NCBI GenBank assembly: GCA_963691775.1
Contig: OY829369.1
Coordinates: forward strand, 3,968,001-4,032,000
From: JAZBPO01 sp963691775
Lineage (GTDB): Bacteria; Pseudomonadota; Gammaproteobacteria; Pseudomonadales; Azotimanducaceae
Direction: 5' to 3'
DNA length: 64,000 bases
Of this stretch, positions 63,971 to 64,000 are shown one piece after another (position 1 is the stretch's first letter; every line of letters begins with the position of its first letter). Both the position numbers and the translations under genes were made by a program. The notes under the pieces are model-generated. The model saw only the letters and a program-made list of their open reading frames with translations, was not told the origin of the DNA and made no database searches.

Positions 63971-64000
63971 CCGTTCCTCCTGGGTCGTGTTGCGCTTTGC

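Overview
The window comes from a high-GC gammaproteobacterium. The evidence is a complete rrn operon with gammaproteobacterial 16S and 23S, the FabY-type ketoacyl synthase, and a gene order that from memory closely matches Pseudomonas. One block runs ispB-rplU-rpmA-obgE-proB-rpsT-murJ-ribF-lspA-fkpB-ispH, then the minor pilins, pilR-pilS-bamD-rluD-pgeF. A second block runs ilvI-ilvH-ilvC-pssA-msrP-msrQ-rrn. The differences from Pseudomonas (no ileS between ribF and lspA, a rearranged minor-pilin operon, a tRNA-free rRNA spacer) argue against Pseudomonas itself. The species cannot be named from the window alone.

Layout. 1-9 kb is accessory metabolism: a partial luciferase-like monooxygenase, an alpha/beta hydrolase, a candidate small RNA ending in a strong terminator, an RND efflux pump with its adaptor, a GST plus glyoxalase I pair, an atypical crotonase, a cyclic-nucleotide-binding-domain protein and a small unknown. 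9-18.6 kb holds tRNA-Pro(CGG) and a dense housekeeping block for isoprenoids, ribosomal proteins, Obg, proline, lipid II flipping, flavins and lipoprotein signal peptidase. 18.7-35.2 kb is a type IV pilus island: pilE, fimU/fimT, pilV, pilW, pilX, an exceptionally large pilY1, a pilY2-like gene, a second fimT, and the PilS-PilR two-component system. 35.2-45 kb holds bamD, rluD, pgeF, a DUF4124 protein, branched-chain amino acid synthesis, phosphatidylserine synthase and the MsrPQ methionine sulfoxide repair pair. 45.1-50.8 kb is the rrn operon with promoter, boxA sites, processing stems and terminator. 50.8-55.5 kb is an accessory run: membrane-anchored parvulin, HupE/UreJ, 2OG-Fe(II) oxygenase, sulfotransferase and SDR. 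55.8-64 kb holds aroG, a HolD-like gene, rimI, prfC, sirB1, fabY and a thiolase.

The most unusual locus is pilY1. About 1,725 N-terminal residues form 16 cadherin/Ig-like repeats ahead of a vWA domain and the PilY1 beta-propeller, giving about 3,015 aa if intact. The reading frame is broken by one extra G near 23023. Downstream, three almost identical 288-bp repeats sit in tandem. The minor pilins and the PilSR system lie beside it, so the natural reading is a pilus-tip adhesin of extreme length whose integrity varies or was lost. A sequencing or assembly error must be excluded first.
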